Assembly: GCA_037954325.1 (NCBI GenBank)
Contig: JBBMNZ010000019.1
Coordinates: forward strand, 12,236,501-12,300,500
Direction: 5' to 3'
Length of the DNA stretch: 64,000 bases
Source of the DNA: Fistularia commersonii
Taxonomy: Eukaryota; Chordata; Actinopteri; Syngnathiformes; Fistulariidae
The notes under the pieces are model-generated. The model was not told the origin of the DNA. It ran no database searches and saw nothing but the letters and a program-made list of their open reading frames with translations. Within the stretch, counting starts at the first letter, position 1. The number at the start of each line of letters is the position of its first letter. This document shows, piece by piece, positions 60,568 to 64,000 of this stretch. Both the position numbers and the translations under genes were made by a program.

Positions 60568-62453
60568 CCCCTCTGTGAGATTTCACCTTACTGTGGCGGA
60601 GGGGTTTGCGTGTCCCAGAGCTATGTTGTCGGGGGTTTTATGCTCCTTGAAGGGCCACCTAAGGCAAACAGGTCCCAGGTGAGGGACCAGACAAAGTGTT
60701 GCTCAGAAGACCTCCCATGAAGAAGAAAAATCGTTGGACTCAGTTTTCCCTTGCCCGGACTCGGGTCATCAGCTCCCCGAGGCAGGCCCGGGTACAGGGC
60801 TCGATGGCGAGCACCCGGTGGCCGGGTCTTTACACATCGGGTTCGGCCGGGCACAGCCAAAAGGAATGACATGGGTCCTTCTTTCCCGAGGCTCACTACC
60901 CACAGGAAGGGCGAGGGGGTGATAGTTGCAGTGTGCGCCAGGTAGTAGCCGGAGTGGGAGAATTTGGTCTGATCCTCGGCTACAGAAGCTGGCTTTTGGA
61001 ACATGGAATGTCACCTCGGGCAAGGACGGAGCCTGCGCTGGTGCGCAAGGCTGAGAGATTCCGACTAGATATAGCCCGACTCCCATTGACGCACAGCGTA
61101 GGGTCTGGAACCAGGCCTCTCGAGAGGGGCTGGACTCTTTCATTCTGGAGTTGCCCCCTGTCTCAGCGCCTGCATGTTTGGGTTAAACCCGGTGGACGAG
61201 GGTGGTCCCCCTCCACCTTTAGGTGGGGGGACAGGTTCTGACTGTTTTTTGTGGCTATTCACTCCACAACAATTCAGTTTACGCTCCTACCGGGGACTCC
61301 CTCGTTATACTGGAAGACGTCAACGCTCACGTGGGCAACGACAGAGCGACTTGAAAGGGCGTGATTGGGAGGAACGACCCCCCAATCTGAACCCAAGCTG
61401 TGCTTTGTTTTTGGACTTCTGTGCTAGTCATGGATTGTCCAACAAACATCATGTGCAGGCATAAAGGTGTCTATATGTGCACTTGGCACCAACACAACTT
61501 AGGCTACAGTTCTTCGATAGACCTTGCGGTTGCATCGTTGGACTTGCGGTCGCATGTCCTGGACCATCGGGTGAAGAGAGGAGCAGAGCTGTCAACTGAT
61601 CACCACCTGGTGGTGAGCCAATGGTGGGGGAGGATGCTGGTCAGACCTGGCAGACCCAAACGTAATGTGAGGGTCTGTTGGAGGGTCAGATGATGTGGTT
61701 CTGTTGGCTTCATCTGACCATTATCTCCAGCTTTCACTGGAAGTGGCCGGGATGAGGATCAGCTCCTCCAAATCAGACATCATGGAGCTCAACCGGAAAT
61801 GGGTGGAATGCCCACTCCGGGTTGGGAAAGAGGTCCTGCCCTAAGTTCAAGTATCTCAGGGTCTTGTTCACGAGTGAGGTAAGGATGGAGCGGGAGACAG
61901 ACAGGTGGATCGGTGCGGCGTCTGCAGCGGTGCAGACCCTGTACCGGTCTGGGGTGGTGAAAAGGGAGTGAAGCTCTCAATTCATAAGTCGATCTTCGTT
62001 CCCACCCTTACCTATGTCACGAGCTGTGAGTAGTGACCAAAAGAATGAGATTGCGGATACAAGTGTCCGAAATGACTTTCCTCCGCAGGGTGGCTTAACT
62101 CTCCTTTAGAGATAGGGTGAGAAGTTCTGTTATCCTGGAGGAGCTCGGAGTAGAGCCACTGCTTCTCCGCATAAAGAGGAGCCAGATGAGGTGGCTCGGG
62201 CATCTGGTCAGGATGCCTCCTGGATAACTCCCGGGGAGGTATCCCAGGCATGTCCATCTGGGAGGAGACCACGGGGACGACCCAGGACATGCTGGAGAGA
62301 CTATGTCTCCAGGCTGGCCTGGGAACGCCTCGGGGTCTTCCCAGAGGAGCTGGACCATCTGGCGGGGGAGAGGGAGGTCTGGGCCTCACTGCTCCAGCTG
62401 CTGCCCCCGCGACCTGACTCAAGAAAAGCAGGGGAAGATGGATGGATGGATGG
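60568..62453 (+). mobile_element. Rex3/RTE-type LINE copy, degenerate, with 13-bp target-site duplication
   Basis: The sequence begins with the leader typical of teleost Rex3-type LINEs (ttactgtggcggaggggttt). It continues through a region encoding GTWNVTS, the start of an APE-type endonuclease, near 60998, then reverse-transcriptase remnants, and ends in a GATG-repeat tail. A perfect 13-bp direct repeat, agaccactaattc, flanks it at 60555-60567 and 62454-62466. At about 1.9 kb with many frame breaks, it is an internally deleted, dead copy inserted antisense to the host gene's intron. Confidence 0.88.
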
Positions 62454-62801
62454 AGACCACTAATTCAAGATATAAAATGGACTTCAATCCTTTCAGCTTA
62501 ATAATGGGATCATAGCATCTTAGCAGTTTCCCATACAAGTTTGTGTTACTTTGACTTCATACAGCAATGGATACATTTGCCTGGTCTCGGATATATAAAG
62601 AAGTAGTAGTTCAGAGAAAACTAGAAGTAGCAAGAAGAGTGTTTTTGTTTTTTGAGGGGGCGGGTGTTTTTTTTTTGTTTTTTTTTTTTTAAATCAGTTA
62701 CAATTGAATAAAATAAGCCGTATGTCACTGTCACAGATCTTAGGAAAGAGAAAACTAACACAATGAAAATCAACATTATCTCTGTGCGTCTTTGTGTTTA
62801 C

Positions 62802-62846
62802 CTGCAGAGGGAAGTTCATGTTCAATCCAGCCACTTCCTTTGATAA
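62802..62846 (-). CDS. Antepenultimate coding exon (45 nt) of the unidentified gene
   Basis: This 45-nt micro-exon encodes LSKEVAGLNMNFPLQ in phase 0 to phase 0. The acceptor is ATCCCAG and the donor GTAAAC. It joins in frame to the exon at 60052-60196. A 45-nt symmetrical exon could be alternatively included. Upstream exons lie beyond 64000; I found none in 62847-64000. Confidence 0.65.
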
Positions 62847-64000
62847 CTGGGATAATGAAGAGGAAAGAAAAAATTTATGCCATCAAATCATGACAAAAGC
62901 CTTTTCTCTTTTTGTACACAAAAAAAGATTGTCATTTTTAAAGATGTCACAACAGTGTTAGACAATATTTACATTCCCTTGAAAACACTTCTCATATCAC
63001 TTCAATGTCCCAATCAGCCATCACTCCATATAGAACGTTCCTTTAATCGTCCCAAGTGGGAAATTTCATGTGCAAGTTGTTGCTGCAAGGCAGCCACTGC
63101 CTTTTATGCAAATGACAATGCAAATTACTAATTTGAATTGTCAACCTTAAAATGAATGCAACAAACTGGAAGTGGAGGTACAAACTTCATGAGATCTATA
63201 GGCAACTATAGGCAAGTAAGGACAATGTGAACAGGAACATTACTCACTTTATGTCTGAGATTATTTCAATACTGCCCCAATCACTGATGTCAATTATAAC
63301 CATCCATTTCTTTTCTTAAATCACTGAAAATTGTAAGTTTTACTTAAAACCAAGCAATTGAGGACAAAAGTAATTACAAATACATACGTAAAGCTAAGAT
63401 CAACCTAACATCTTAAGCAAATAATTAATTTTGTTTAAAGTCAGCAGCCATTAGATATGCTCATTTCTAACAGGGGGAGTTACTAGAGGATAGTCTATCT
63501 GATTTACCTGTTTTCATTTACTTTTTTTTATTTTAGTTTTATGTTTCATCCAACTCCATACCGACTAGTATAAATATCGAACACGTATCAAATATCAAAC
63601 AAATATCAAATATCAACAAATATCACAAATAAACAAATATCAAACAAGTCAAGAATAAAACCAAACACCAGACCACCAGTGCAACAATTAACCAGCTGCT
63701 CCTAGAGGCTAACATTAGGGGAAAAAACAGGATGTGTTAAAATTTCCAATAAGCAAGAGCCTGGCTGCTGATTCCAGATAGGTTTTCTCTACACCCTCCC
63801 AGGCAAAAATCTGATTTGACCCTTGTTGTTTGGCTTGTCCTATCAGACATGAATGACTGTTAGTACAGTTACAAACAAGAATAATATTGTTCTGAGTGGT
63901 ATCCTTCTTTTTATGAAGAGGTCCAAGAATTTTTTGACACCATGCTGCTGTTTACACAGGCTGCTGATGTTGAGCTTTTTTCATGACTCTTGATCCAAAG

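Larger units (their letters stand above)
59051..64000 (-). other. Introns of the unidentified gene and right flank
   Basis: The introns are 59051-60051, 60197-62801 and 62847 to beyond the right edge. The second holds the Rex3-type LINE. The rest is AT-rich unique sequence with small simple repeats, for example AAATATC-like repeats at about 63570-63650. I see no further exon. Confidence 0.55.

Noticed and set aside
60621..62422. Frames within 60.6-62.4 kb as host exons
   Set aside because: They lie inside the LINE delimited by the 13-bp target-site duplication and are fragments of its coding region.

Overview
This is a vertebrate window, almost certainly from a ray-finned (teleost) fish. Coding exons are small and spliced with GT-AG introns. 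The interspersed repeats are typical of teleosts: a Rex3/RTE-type LINE, a Penelope-like element with a GIY-YIG domain, RTE-type LINE fragments, hAT-type non-autonomous elements and tailed SINE-like units. (CA)n/(TG)n tracts are very dense in the left half. Nothing bacterial, phage-like or CRISPR-like is present. Most long open frames are products of CA/TG microsatellites or stop-poor CpG-rich DNA and are not genes.

I can support three genes, all on the minus strand and therefore arranged head to tail from right to left. (1) Right edge (58983-62846, continuing past 64000): the last three coding exons of a gene I cannot name, followed by a 3' UTR of about 5.3 kb that ends at an AATAAA near 53640. 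(2) 38882-52785: the complete ten-exon coding region of wrap53 (TCAB1/WDR79), the WD-repeat Cajal-body and telomerase RNP factor. It reconstructs without a break to 549 codons. Its likely promoter (YY1-type and TCTCGCGA-type motifs, no TATA box) lies only about 100 bp beyond the polyadenylation signal of gene 1. (3) 21792-21907 (or up to 21940): the first coding exon of an ephrin-B gene, called efnb3. It holds a signal peptide followed by the ephrin start NMEPIYWNSLNER. The wrap53-efnb3 order and orientation match the mammalian TP53-WRAP53-EFNB3 locus. The receptor-binding, transmembrane and cytoplasmic exons are not visible, so the gene should continue past the left edge.

Region by region: 1-21791 is read as efnb3 intron 1, with CpG-rich blocks, about 25 dinucleotide microsatellites and candidate regulatory motifs including a PBX-MEIS decamer. 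22000-23700 is the presumed efnb3 promoter and 5' leader. 24131-24144 is a perfect-looking CTCF core. 24150-37360 is the efnb3-wrap53 intergenic segment, rich in old transposons. 38882-53550 is wrap53, with an RTE LINE in intron 2. 53610-64000 is the 3' end of the unnamed gene, with a Rex3-type LINE (13-bp target-site duplication) in its penultimate intron.

No obviously new biological system was found. The most useful results are the small, easily missed efnb3 exon 1 in a very long intron, the complete wrap53 model, the exact transposon boundaries, and the unidentified conserved-looking C-terminus at the right edge.
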